Positions 1-7,033 of a stretch of 17,060 bases of DNA are shown here, piece by piece. The position numbers and the translations under genes are program-made. Position 1 is the first letter of the stretch. Every line of letters starts with the position of its first letter. Source of the DNA: CAZQLE01 sp964593905 (lineage in GTDB: Bacteria > Chloroflexota > Anaerolineae > Anaerolineales > Anaerolineaceae). The notes beneath the pieces were generated by a model, which did no database searches, was not told the origin of the DNA, and worked only from the letters and a program-made list of their open reading frames with translations. The stretch covers positions 1 through 17,060 of the forward strand of contig CAZQLE010000066.1 of NCBI GenBank assembly GCA_964593905.1. Reading direction: 5' to 3'.

Positions 1-1
1 G

Positions 2-1552
2 CCCGCCGGCCTGCCCCCCACGCGCCTCAGCCCCGGCCAGATCGCCGAACTGACCGCGCTGGTGGGCGGCCCCGAAAACGTGCGCCTCGACCCCTACGAC
101 CGTCTGCGCGCTTCCTACGGCAAAACCATGTACGACCTCATCCGCCTGCGCCGCCGTGTGGTTGAAAACCTGCCCGATGCCGTGCTCTGCCCGCGCGACC
201 GCGCCGATGTGGCCGCCGTGCTGGCCTGGTGTGTGGCCCACCGGCTGGCGCTGTATGTCTACGGCGGCGGGTCTTCGGTCACCCGCGGGTTTGAGGCCGT
301 GCAGGGCGGCATCACGCTGGACCTCAGCGTGCACATGCGCCGCATTCTTTCATTTAATGAGACCGACCAGACCATCACCGTCGAGGCCGGGCTGAGCGGC
401 CCCGAGCTCGAAAACGCGCTCAACGCCGCCCCCCAGCGTTTTGGCGCACAGCACGCCTACACCTGCGGCCATTTTCCGCAGTCGTTTGAATTTTCAAGCG
501 TGGGCGGCTGGGTGGTCACCCGCGGGGCCGGGCAAAACTCCACCTACTATGGCAAGATCGAAGATATCGTCTTCAGCCAGGAATATGTCACCCCCGCCGG
601 GCTGCTCACCACCCCGGCCTTCCCGCGCACAGCCGCCGGCCCCGATCTTAACCAGGTGATGATGGGCAGCGAAGGCGCCTTTGGCGTGCTCACCGCCGTC
701 ACCCTGCGCATCTTCCGCCGCACCCCGCCCACCGCCGCGCGCCAGTTTGCCTGGATGTTCAAAACCTGGCCGGCGGGCCTGAACGCCGTGCGCGAGCTGC
801 TGCAAAGCGAATGCGGCCGCCCTTCGGTGCTGCGCCTCTCGGACCCCGAAGAAACCGAGGTGGGGTTAAAGCTCTACGGCGTCGATCACCCCGTGGTGGA
901 CCGGTTCTTCAACGCCCTGGGCTGCAAACCCATGCAAAAGTGTCTGCTGCTCGGCTCGGTGGATGGCGGCGCGCCGGGCTACACCCGCGCCGTGCTGCGC
1001 GAGATTCAACGCATCTGCGCCCGCAGCGGGGCCGTGCCGCTTTCGGTGCTTAACATCACCCGCCGCTGGGAGAAAGACCGCTTCCGCGACCCCTATCTGC
1101 GCGAAGACCTGCAAGACCACGGCATTCTGATCGACACCCTCGAATGTGCCGTCACCTGGTCGCAGCTTGAGGGTGTGCACGCCGCCGTGCGCGCCTATGT
1201 GAAACAGCGCCCGCAGACCATCTGCATGACCCATCTTTCACACGTCTACCCCCAGGGCGCCAACCTCTATTTCATCTTCATCGCCCGCCTGAGCGACCCC
1301 GATGAATATCTGCGCCTGCAATACGGCATCCTCGAAACCCTCACCGCCGCCGGTGCGGCCGTCAGCCACCACCACGGCGTGGGCAAGGCCAGCGCCCCCT
1401 GGCTGGCAGGCATGCTCGGCGCGCCGGGCATGGGCGTGCTGCATGCCCTCAAAAACCACTTCGATCCCGGCTTCATCCTCAACCCCGGCGGCACCCTGGC
1501 CCTCGACCTCACCCCCGAGCAAGAGCAAAAACGCTGGGGCCGGTCGGCTTAG
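2..1552 (+). CDS. FAD-binding oxidase, alkylglycerone-phosphate synthase (AGPS)-like, 5' end missing
   Basis: The open frame runs in from the window edge (codons from base 2), so the true start lies outside; the GTG at 62 is only an internal codon. The PCMH-type FAD-binding domain is visible: a Y-GGGSS-TRG phosphate loop near 259-290 and the SSVGGWVVTRGAGQNS segment near 496-543, which in the AGPS/glycolate-oxidase family contacts the flavin. The C-terminal half has family signatures THLSHVYPQGANLYF (about 1228-1272) and SHHHGVGK (about 1364-1387), the latter being the AGPS active-site histidine run, and it ends with ILNPGG, usual for the vanillyl-alcohol-oxidase superfamily. In eukaryotes AGPS makes the ether bond of ether lipids. 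Bacterial relatives are often of unknown substrate, so only the family is asserted. It is probably soluble or membrane-peripheral. No clear terminator follows; the next unit has its own promoter. Confidence 0.85.
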   Translation, partial: PAGLPPTRLSPGQIAELTALVGGPENVRLDPYDRLRASYGKTMYDLIRLRRRVVENLPDAVLCPRDRADVAAVLAWCVAHRLALYVYGGGSSVTRGFEAVQGGITLDLSVHMRRILSFNETDQTITVEAGLSGPELENALNAAPQRFGAQHAYTCGHFPQSFEFSSVGGWVVTRGAGQNSTYYGKIEDIVFSQEYVTPAGLLTTPAFPRTAAGPDLNQVMMGSEGAFGVLTAVTLRIFRRTPPTAARQFAWMFKTWPAGLNAVRELLQSECGRPSVLRLSDPEETEVGLKLYGVDHPVVDRFFNALGCKPMQKCLLLGSVDGGAPGYTRAVLREIQRICARSGAVPLSVLNITRRWEKDRFRDPYLREDLQDHGILIDTLECAVTWSQLEGVHAAVRAYVKQRPQTICMTHLSHVYPQGANLYFIFIARLSDPDEYLRLQYGILETLTAAGAAVSHHHGVGKASAPWLAGMLGAPGMGVLHALKNHFDPGFILNPGGTLALDLTPEQEQKRWGRSA

Positions 1553-1623
1553 GCCGAGACGCCCCCCCAGCGGCACGGTTTTCACCACCGGGAGGGTCAT
1601 CAGGCCTTCCAAAAAATTGCTGC

Positions 1624-1652
1624 TTGACACAATCGGCCAAAACCCGTAAACT
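1624..1652 (+). promoter_or_regulatory. Sigma70-type promoter for the riboswitch-ATPase unit
   Basis: TTGACA at 1624-1629 is an exact -35 box. A 17-bp spacer leads to TAAACT at 1647-1652, which matches four of six -10 positions. Transcription would start around 1659-1660, a few bases before the first base of the aptamer P1 stem (1664). That close fit supports both calls. Confidence 0.75.
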
Positions 1653-1663
1653 TGGACAGCATT

Positions 1664-1761
1664 CGGTGAGGGAGTAGCTTCCTGCAAATATGCAGGGCAG
1701 ACGGTCGTCACTACGGAGAGAGATCTCCCGGCCCCTGCAAGTTTTTAAAGCGAGACCACCG
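1664..1761 (+). promoter_or_regulatory. yybP-ykoY manganese riboswitch aptamer
   Basis: The conserved yybP-ykoY elements are readable. GGGAGTAGC lies at 1670-1678 and GCGAGACC at 1750-1757, bracketed by a P1 stem CGGTG (1664-1668) with CACCG (1757-1761). Between them are two perfect hairpins (1681-1696, six base pairs; 1715-1728, five base pairs) and a CGTCA segment at 1706-1710. This family binds Mn2+ and commonly controls Mn exporters (MntP, TerC-type, P-type ATPases). Its 3' P1 strand is shared with the terminator just downstream, so the aptamer-bound and terminated folds exclude each other. The inferred logic is ON with Mn2+. Confidence 0.88.
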
Positions 1762-1790
1762 CAACAATCTGTTGTGGGGGTCTTTTTTTA
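1753..1790 (+). terminator. Intrinsic terminator, expression platform of the Mn riboswitch
   Basis: The arms 1753-1766 and 1770-1783 pair with a three-base loop and a single mismatch (1758/1778), and T-rich sequence runs through 1789. The 5' arm contains GACCACCG, which includes the 3' strand of aptamer P1. Formation of P1 would therefore dissolve the terminator. This is a classic transcriptional ON switch. Confidence 0.88.
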
Positions 1791-1907
1791 TTAATTACCG
1801 CCCCCGCGCCAGGCGCCTGCCAGCCCGAGCGCGCACCGCGCAAAGGTCCCAATTTATTTTGGCCGCAACAACGGCCGCCGATAGCCTCATTACAAGGTGG
1901 AAAAAGC

Positions 1908-4580
1908 ATGAAAGAAACCAACCCCTGGTATACCCTGACCGTCGCCGAGACCCTGTCGCAACTGGATTCTACGCCAGAAGGGCTTTCACAGACGGCCGCC
2001 GCCGAGCGGCTGCTGCAACACGGCCCCAACGAGCTGCAAGCCGGAAAACGCACCACCCCGCTGACCATTCTGATCGAGCAATTTAAGAATATCTTTGTCA
2101 TCATCCTGCTGCTGGCGGCGGGCATCTCGGCCTTTTTGGGGCACGGGGTTGAAGCCATTGCCATTGCCGTCATCGTGCTTTTTTCGGTGGTGCTCGGCTT
2201 TGTGCAAGAGTATCGCGCCGAGCGCGCCATTGAAGCCCTGCGCGAAATGGCCGCCCCCACCGCCGCCGTGCTGCGGGACGGCGACGAGATCGATATCCCC
2301 GCCCGCGAAGTGGTGCCGGGCGATATCATTTTGTTGAAGGCCGGCGACCGTGTGCCCGCCGACGCGCGCCTGATCGAATCGATCAATTTGCAGATCGAAG
2401 AAGCCGTGCTCACCGGCGAATCGCTGGCGGTGGAAAAACATACCGGGCCGCTCGCGGGTGAAGATCTGGCCGTCGGCGACCGCAAGAACATGGTCTATTC
2501 TGGCACCGCGGCGGCCTACGGGCGCGGCCGGGCCGTGGTGGTTGCCACCGGCATGAAAACCGAGTTCGGCAAGATCACCGGCATGTTGCAATCGGTGGAG
2601 ACCGGCGACACCCCCCTGCAAGAAAACCTCGACCGGGTGGGCAAGACCCTGGCCAAGGCCGCCTTTGTGGTGGTGCTGGTCATCGTCTTGCTGGGCGTGC
2701 TGCGCGGCCAGCCGATATTGGAGATGTTCATCTTCGGCATCGCCCTGGCGGTGGCGGTAGTGCCCGAGGCGCTGCCGGCTGTGGTCACCATCTCGCTGGC
2801 CATCGGCATTCAGCGCATGGCCAAACGCAACGCCCTGGTGCGCAAACTGCCCACCGTCGAAACGCTCGGCTCCACCTCGGTCATCTGCTCTGATAAAACC
2901 GGCACCCTGACCAAAGACGAGATGACCGTGCGCAAGATTGCCCTGGCCGGGCGCTGGGTGGAGGTGAGCGGCTCGGGCTATGACCCGGTGGGCCAGTTTG
3001 GCAATGCCAACGCCAACGGCAAACTGGATGAAGCCCTGGCCCGCCTGCTGCGCGGCGGCGCGCTCGTCTCGGATGCGCGCCTGGTGCAGGTGGATGGGCG
3101 CTGGGATATCAAAGGCGACCCCACCGAGGGCGCGCTGGTGGTGGCGGCCGCCAAGGCCGGCCTGCACAAAACCGAGCTCGACCGCCAATACCCCCGCCTG
3201 CAAGAGGTGCCCTTCACCTCTGAAACCAAACGCATGACCACCCTGCACCAGACCCCCGACGGGCCGGTCGCCTATTCCAAGGGCGCTCCCGAGGTGATTC
3301 TGAACGCCTGCACCCGCTACCTGGCCGCAGACGGCGAACAGCCGCTGGACGAGGCCGCCCGCACCCGCCTGTTGGACGCGGCGCAAGAGATGGGCAGCCA
3401 GGCGCTGCGCGTGTTGGCCGTGGCCGCCCGGCCCGCGGCCAATATTCAAGAAGCCGAACAGGAAATGACCCTGCTCGGGCTGGTGGGCATGATCGACCCG
3501 CCCCGCCCCGAGGCCAAAGCGGCCATTGGGGTTTGCGAGACGGCCGGCATTCGCCCGGTGATGATCACCGGCGACCACCCCGTCACGGCCCGCGCTGTGG
3601 CCGGCGAACTGGGCCTGCTGCGCGGCGGGCGGGTGATCACCGGCGCCGAACTGGAGGCGATGGATGACAGCCAGCTCGACCGCGAGGTGGAGAACATCGA
3701 CGTGTATGCGCGGGTTTCACCGGCCCACAAACTGCGCGTGGTCACCGCCTTGCAAAACAAAGGCCATATCGTAGCCATGACCGGCGACGGCGTCAACGAC
3801 GCCCCGGCGCTCAAAAAGGCCGATATCGGCATCGCCATGGGCATCACCGGCACCGATGTCAGCAAAGAAGCCGCCGCCATGACCCTCACCGACGACAACT
3901 TCTCTTCCATCGTCGCCGCGGTCGAAGAAGGACGCGGCATCTTTGGCAATATCAAAAAATATCTGATGTACCTGCTGTCTTCCAACATCGGCGAAATCGG
4001 GCTGATGGCCGGCTCGGCGCTGCTGGGGCTGCCCCTGCCGCTCACCGCGGTGCAGATCCTCTACGTCAACCTGGCCACCGACGGCCTGCCCGCCCTGGCG
4101 CTCTCGGTGGACCCCGCCGAACCCGACCTGATGCGCCGCAAACCGCGCAACCCGCGCACGGGCATCTTCACCCGCCCGGTGGTCACCCTGATGACCCTGG
4201 GCGGCATCTGGTCGTCGGTGGTCAACCTGGGGCTGTTCTCGTGGGCCATCGGCTCGGGCCGCTCGATCGAAGAAGCCATGACCATGACCTTTGTCTCGCT
4301 GGTGCTCATTCAGTTCTTCAAGGCCTACAACTTCCGCTCCGACCGTCACTCGGTGCTGCGCAAGCCCTTTGCCAACAAATGGCTGAACATCGCCATTGTA
4401 TGGGAGCTGGCCCTGCTGCTGCTCATCGTCTACGTGCCCGGCCTGCACGGGCCCTTTAACACCTTCAGCCTGCCGCTGGTCGACTGGGCCATCATTCTGG
4501 GCGCCGCCTTCACCATCTCGCCGGTACTCGAACTGGCCAAATGGATGCTGCGCCGCGGCTGGTTTGGCGAGGTGGAGTAA
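1908..4580 (+). CDS. P-type cation-transporting ATPase (type II, Ca/Mn family), probable Mn2+ exporter
   Basis: The protein has 890 residues, the usual length for bacterial type II pumps such as PacL and YoaB. In order: a cation-ATPase N-terminal region; M1-M2 at about 58-102; the actuator domain with TGES at about 169; M4 with PEALP at 286-290; the phosphorylation motif DKTGTLT with Asp329; the nucleotide-binding KGAPE at 458-462; MITGDHPVTA; TGDGVNDAP at 625-633; and M6 with NLATDGLPALAL followed by the C-terminal membrane bundle. ATP hydrolysis through the Asp329 phosphoenzyme drives cation export across the inner membrane. The start is fixed by AAGGTGG at 1894-1900, eight bases to ATG from the box end. 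The leader carries a Mn riboswitch, so Mn2+ is the most likely cargo. The sequence alone does not exclude Ca2+ or both, since the PEALP and M6 motifs are shared with Ca pumps. Confidence 0.92.
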   Translation: MKETNPWYTLTVAETLSQLDSTPEGLSQTAAAERLLQHGPNELQAGKRTTPLTILIEQFKNIFVIILLLAAGISAFLGHGVEAIAIAVIVLFSVVLGFVQEYRAERAIEALREMAAPTAAVLRDGDEIDIPAREVVPGDIILLKAGDRVPADARLIESINLQIEEAVLTGESLAVEKHTGPLAGEDLAVGDRKNMVYSGTAAAYGRGRAVVVATGMKTEFGKITGMLQSVETGDTPLQENLDRVGKTLAKAAFVVVLVIVLLGVLRGQPILEMFIFGIALAVAVVPEALPAVVTISLAIGIQRMAKRNALVRKLPTVETLGSTSVICSDKTGTLTKDEMTVRKIALAGRWVEVSGSGYDPVGQFGNANANGKLDEALARLLRGGALVSDARLVQVDGRWDIKGDPTEGALVVAAAKAGLHKTELDRQYPRLQEVPFTSETKRMTTLHQTPDGPVAYSKGAPEVILNACTRYLAADGEQPLDEAARTRLLDAAQEMGSQALRVLAVAARPAANIQEAEQEMTLLGLVGMIDPPRPEAKAAIGVCETAGIRPVMITGDHPVTARAVAGELGLLRGGRVITGAELEAMDDSQLDREVENIDVYARVSPAHKLRVVTALQNKGHIVAMTGDGVNDAPALKKADIGIAMGITGTDVSKEAAAMTLTDDNFSSIVAAVEEGRGIFGNIKKYLMYLLSSNIGEIGLMAGSALLGLPLPLTAVQILYVNLATDGLPALALSVDPAEPDLMRRKPRNPRTGIFTRPVVTLMTLGGIWSSVVNLGLFSWAIGSGRSIEEAMTMTFVSLVLIQFFKAYNFRSDRHSVLRKPFANKWLNIAIVWELALLLLIVYVPGLHGPFNTFSLPLVDWAIILGAAFTISPVLELAKWMLRRGWFGEVE

Positions 4581-4679
4581 GACCGCGCCAGAACGGCGGT
4601 TCGCGTCAGAGCGGGTTCCCGGCCGGGCGCATGGTTTAACGGTAAAACCATAACGGTAAATTTACAGGTAGGTATGCCC

Positions 4680-4710
4680 GGGGCGGTCCTGAACAGGACC
4701 GCCCCAAAGT
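4680..4710 (+). terminator. Hairpin terminator after the P-type ATPase
   Basis: A perfect 11-bp stem (GGGGCGGTCCT, 4680-4690, with its complement 4695-4705) and a GAAC loop are followed by AAAGTTTT. The T-run is short, so efficiency is uncertain. It separates the ATPase unit from the Rhs remnants. Confidence 0.6.
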
Positions 4711-4749
4711 TTTGCCAGGTGCAGCCAGAGTGCGGGCTGCCCACACGCA

Positions 4750-4797
4750 GGTCGAGGCTCCGTTGACCACGCTCTTCACCAGGTTGCCGTCGCCGCT
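4750..4797 (-). pseudogene. Remnant of an Rhs core repeat
   Basis: On the minus strand these 48 bases encode SGDGNLVKSVVNGAST. This is the Rhs/YD-repeat pattern DGN-VKS-VNG-T, which normally lies upstream of the YFAG...LYWLLGDHLGSTSL segment seen at 6240-6420. The reading frame is closed upstream by a TAA at 4801-4803, and no Rhs-like sequence follows. It is a broken piece at the far end of the cassette array. The match is short, so confidence is moderate. Confidence 0.5.
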
Positions 4798-4852
4798 CCG
4801 TTACCCCTATTCAGATGTCTTTTATGGTTCGGGAAGAATGTAAAAGAATATG

Positions 4853-5251
4853 TCAAATTTCTTGCCACTCAATAAAACAAGGTAATTCTTTGTTCTTAAT
4901 AATAAATACCACGATCTCGACAATCTGTTCATAGGGTAAACACTGAGTCACGGGTATCGAAGTAGGTGTTCCGCCAGCATCGAATTCAATCTCATCCCCT
5001 ATATCTGATAAAGGGATTGGTTCATGATTTAACGCAACTAAATATGGAGGTGTACCATCCTCAGAAAATTGAATAAAACCATACGGCATACCAATTCCAA
5101 GAGTTAAAATACCTATATTAGACATCTCCATAACAATAATTCTTATTTCTTTCTTAAGTAATTGAAAAAGAATCGTTTTTAAATCTTTCTCTTCCTGAAT
5201 TTCAAGATAATACTGTTCATGGTTGGATTCGGTAATTTTAATTTTATGCAT
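4853..5251 (-). CDS. Imm1-family immunity protein for the deaminase toxin
   Basis: The product has 132 residues from the ATG at 5249-5251. I chose this over the TTG at 5266 because GGAGA (5260-5264) sits eight bases before this ATG. The C-terminal part GTPTSIPV...LPYEQIVEIVVFIIKNKELPCFIEWQEI follows the Imm1 pattern: a proline-rich strand, a helix that begins at a conserved proline, and a final acid-Trp motif. Imm1 proteins, including DddI, neutralise SCP1.201/DddA-type deaminases, and this gene sits 15 bases downstream of exactly such a tip. The product is likely cytosolic and binds the toxin active site. Base composition is AT-rich, unlike the flanking chromosome, as is typical of exchanged toxin-immunity modules. 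The adjacency and the family match support each other. Confidence 0.75.
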   Translation of the reverse strand: MHKIKITESNHEQYYLEIQEEKDLKTILFQLLKKEIRIIVMEMSNIGILTLGIGMPYGFIQFSEDGTPPYLVALNHEPIPLSDIGDEIEFDAGGTPTSIPVTQCLPYEQIVEIVVFIIKNKELPCFIEWQEI

Positions 5252-5266
5252 TTGTCTATTCTCCAA

Positions 5267-6421
5267 TCAATTACCTTTGAAAAATTTATCGAAACCACCT
5301 GGAGCTATTATCCGCAAAATTGCATTTGGCGGTAGCATACGTGTTAAATTTGCATCACAAGATGGGCAAGGAATATTATTGATGCATAAGGTTCCATACG
5401 TGTAGTTGTTTTGTTGCATTATCGCAGCAGCATGACCTTCGACGTGTGTTCGAGTAACTATATCAAAACCACTGGTTCCAGAAGGAATATGCGATGCAGG
5501 TCCATTTCTTCCACTGACCAGCATATATTGTTGCCCATCGGTATCTAAGATTCCTGTCGTTTTGCCTTTTCCATCTATCCTTACAGGAAGTTTTGATGCT
5601 ACTTTAGCGTTTTGAGAGGAGTAACTTGTTCCAGTATTTACCTGTGGTTCGACATCATTACTTAACCTTTTTGGTAATTTTTCTGATGCACTGTTATACG
5701 GCATTGGCTGATTTGCAATACTCGCTTGAATCGCCATCGGTGCCATCATAGCTACAACGCCAATTATCTTTCCGGTTCCTGAGGGGTCATTTGCTGTCGC
5801 TTGGCTTACCCTCATTGATACTTTTATTCCCCATATCTTCTCTGCAGACAATGGCGAATAAAAGTAAGTTTCACCATATGTATATGATCCAGTTGGATAA
5901 CTATGATTTCTGGGCTCTTGCCATCCACCTTCAAAAATATAATGCCCACCGGGATCAATGTAGCGGATCGGGTTCCACTGCACATAAGCGTAGCGATCAT
6001 AAGCCACGCTCATTCCCGGCTCGGGGATCAACGTATCGGCCTGGGCGAAATGGGAAATCACGGGGTCGTAGAAGCGGGCCACATAGTAATACAACCCGAT
6101 CTCGTCCATTTGGCTGAGCTGGCCAGTATATTGGTACTTCGTCGGGGTGGTTCCTTCCGCCGAGCGCAATTCTCCAAATGCTGTATATTTTAAGGTGCTG
6201 TTCCACGTCCCATCTGCATTGGCGGTCAGGCTGGTGCTACCTGCGAAGCACCCCTGGAGCGCAGCGCAAGGGGCTGATGATCCCCCAACAGCCAGTAGAG
6301 CGTGCCGTTCTTGCGCATGGCCACCGCCTGCACGCCGTTGAAGTAGGTCTTCTCTTCGGTGGTATTGCCACCTTCGATCCGTTTCTGATACAGTTTGCCC
6401 GCAAAGTAGGATATTTTGCAC
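5267..6421 (-). CDS. Orphan Rhs C-terminal cassette with DddA-like DNA cytosine deaminase tip
   Basis: Rhs core sequence (STSLTANADG to YYYVARFYDP to YAYVQWNPIRY) is followed by the cleavage-type DPGGHY motif, then a linker with a hydrophobic stretch, and a C-terminal deaminase domain of about 120 residues. The deaminase shows HVEG at residues 326-329 (catalytic His and Glu) and CPSC at 352-355 (zinc ligands). Then comes LPPNAILRIIAPGG, which closely follows the DddA pattern, where the family deaminates cytosine in double-stranded DNA. The first 60 or so residues are out of frame with the Rhs core: a 35-base palindromic insertion (6242-6276) shifts the frame. The only start available is a GTG without a ribosome site. 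The toxin tip is intact, but the cassette probably is not translated in place. The last codon lies 15 bases before the Imm1 start. Confidence 0.75.
   Translation of the reverse strand: MQNILLCGQTVSETDRRWQYHRREDLLQRRAGGGHAQERHALLAVGGSSAPCAALQGCFAGSTSLTANADGTWNSTLKYTAFGELRSAEGTTPTKYQYTGQLSQMDEIGLYYYVARFYDPVISHFAQADTLIPEPGMSVAYDRYAYVQWNPIRYIDPGGHYIFEGGWQEPRNHSYPTGSYTYGETYFYSPLSAEKIWGIKVSMRVSQATANDPSGTGKIIGVVAMMAPMAIQASIANQPMPYNSASEKLPKRLSNDVEPQVNTGTSYSSQNAKVASKLPVRIDGKGKTTGILDTDGQQYMLVSGRNGPASHIPSGTSGFDIVTRTHVEGHAAAIMQQNNYTYGTLCINNIPCPSCDANLTRMLPPNAILRIIAPGGFDKFFKGN
5961..6213 (-). repeat. Rhs core repeat, copy A (cassette 2)
   Basis: These 253 bases are identical to 7682-7934 by eye. They encode the conserved end of the Rhs core up to RY, after which both copies read DPxGHY with base differences and then diverge completely into different toxin tips. 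Confidence 0.95.
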
Positions 6422-6423
6422 AA
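6226..6423 (-). pseudogene. Upstream Rhs core segment of cassette 2, frameshifted
   Basis: The minus-strand frame read from 6423 gives KISYFAGKLYQKR, then TYFNGVQAVAMRKNGTLYWLLGDH. This is the normal Rhs core just before LGSTSL. After GDH the frame runs into unrelated residues and a stop because of the 35-base insertion. The core match begins abruptly next to the stop of the upstream immunity gene (6431), with no start codon, which marks the cassette junction. Confidence 0.7.
6242..6276. repeat. 35-base palindromic insertion that frameshifts the Rhs core
   Basis: The expected junction codes GDH-LGSTSL. Instead, 35 bases replace about one codon, adding 32 bases and shifting the frame. The insert contains AGCCCCT and AGGGGTGCT arms (minus strand) around a GCGCTGCGC-rich middle, so it can fold into a hairpin. 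It resembles a REP-like mini-insertion; no second copy occurs in this window. Confidence 0.55.
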
Positions 6424-6430
6424 AAGTTAG

Positions 6431-7033
6431 TTACAGGTTTCCCATTAGGCGAAATCGGAAATTTGTTAATTTCTTTTTCTTGACCAAATCAAACACCTCT
6501 TGTGTACAAAAATTTACAAATGGATAAATAATATTATCGCGGAAGAGAGGGCTGCCATCCCATGAACCAGGAATCAAGGAATATGTTTGGAGAACCATTG
6601 GATCGGTTTCAATATAGTTACATTGTTTACAAATTTTAATAATATTCGCACCACTCGCCTTCACATCCACTCCACAATGCCCGTCAATTTCAACCCGAAA
6701 ATATCGAGGGGGGCGCTTCTTTTCTAATGTTTGGGACTCGATACTCTTTATCCCTACTTCAAAGGTATGGAAAGAATTGATTCCTGCATCCATAAAAATC
6801 TGAATAGCATTTTCCGATAAGATAGCGAAAGGAAATGCTCCGCAACCTAAAATATCAGGATACGAACTACCTCCTTCTAAACTGACATCCAATTCGCCAG
6901 AAGGATATCGTCGATGTGTGCCACACTTTTTGCAAATCGTATCTACCATAGGTGAACGTGGCGTTATCGATTGCACCCAGGTAAATCGACTATTATGAAA
7001 AGAATTATGAGAAAACTTGTGATAAGAGTTCAT
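6431..7033 (-). CDS. Double-CxxC immunity protein, SitI6-like
   Basis: The product has 200 residues with two CxxC zinc-knuckle pairs: CKKCG at 34-38 and CKQC at 135-138. The first is followed by a basic run and the second by a short helix. This spacing is the hallmark of the myxobacterial double-CXXCG family (SitI6), whose members protect against SitA6-type toxins. The gene starts within the toxin stop codon (ATGA overlap at 7030-7033), so it is translationally coupled to the AHH-motif tip upstream. A GGAGGA lies 14 bases before the ATG, farther than usual. It presumably binds the toxin in the cytosol. The AT-rich codon use matches the tip and differs from the surrounding genome. The family match rests on the motif pair plus context, not on a search. 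Confidence 0.65.
   Translation of the reverse strand: MNSYHKFSHNSFHNSRFTWVQSITPRSPMVDTICKKCGTHRRYPSGELDVSLEGGSSYPDILGCGAFPFAILSENAIQIFMDAGINSFHTFEVGIKSIESQTLEKKRPPRYFRVEIDGHCGVDVKASGANIIKICKQCNYIETDPMVLQTYSLIPGSWDGSPLFRDNIIYPFVNFCTQEVFDLVKKKKLTNFRFRLMGNL

Noticed and set aside
1986..3578. Long 530-codon open frame on the minus strand under the ATPase gene
   Set aside because: It is a shadow of the high-GC P-type ATPase gene: rich in His, Gln, Gly and Ala, no domains, and the plus strand has every family motif.
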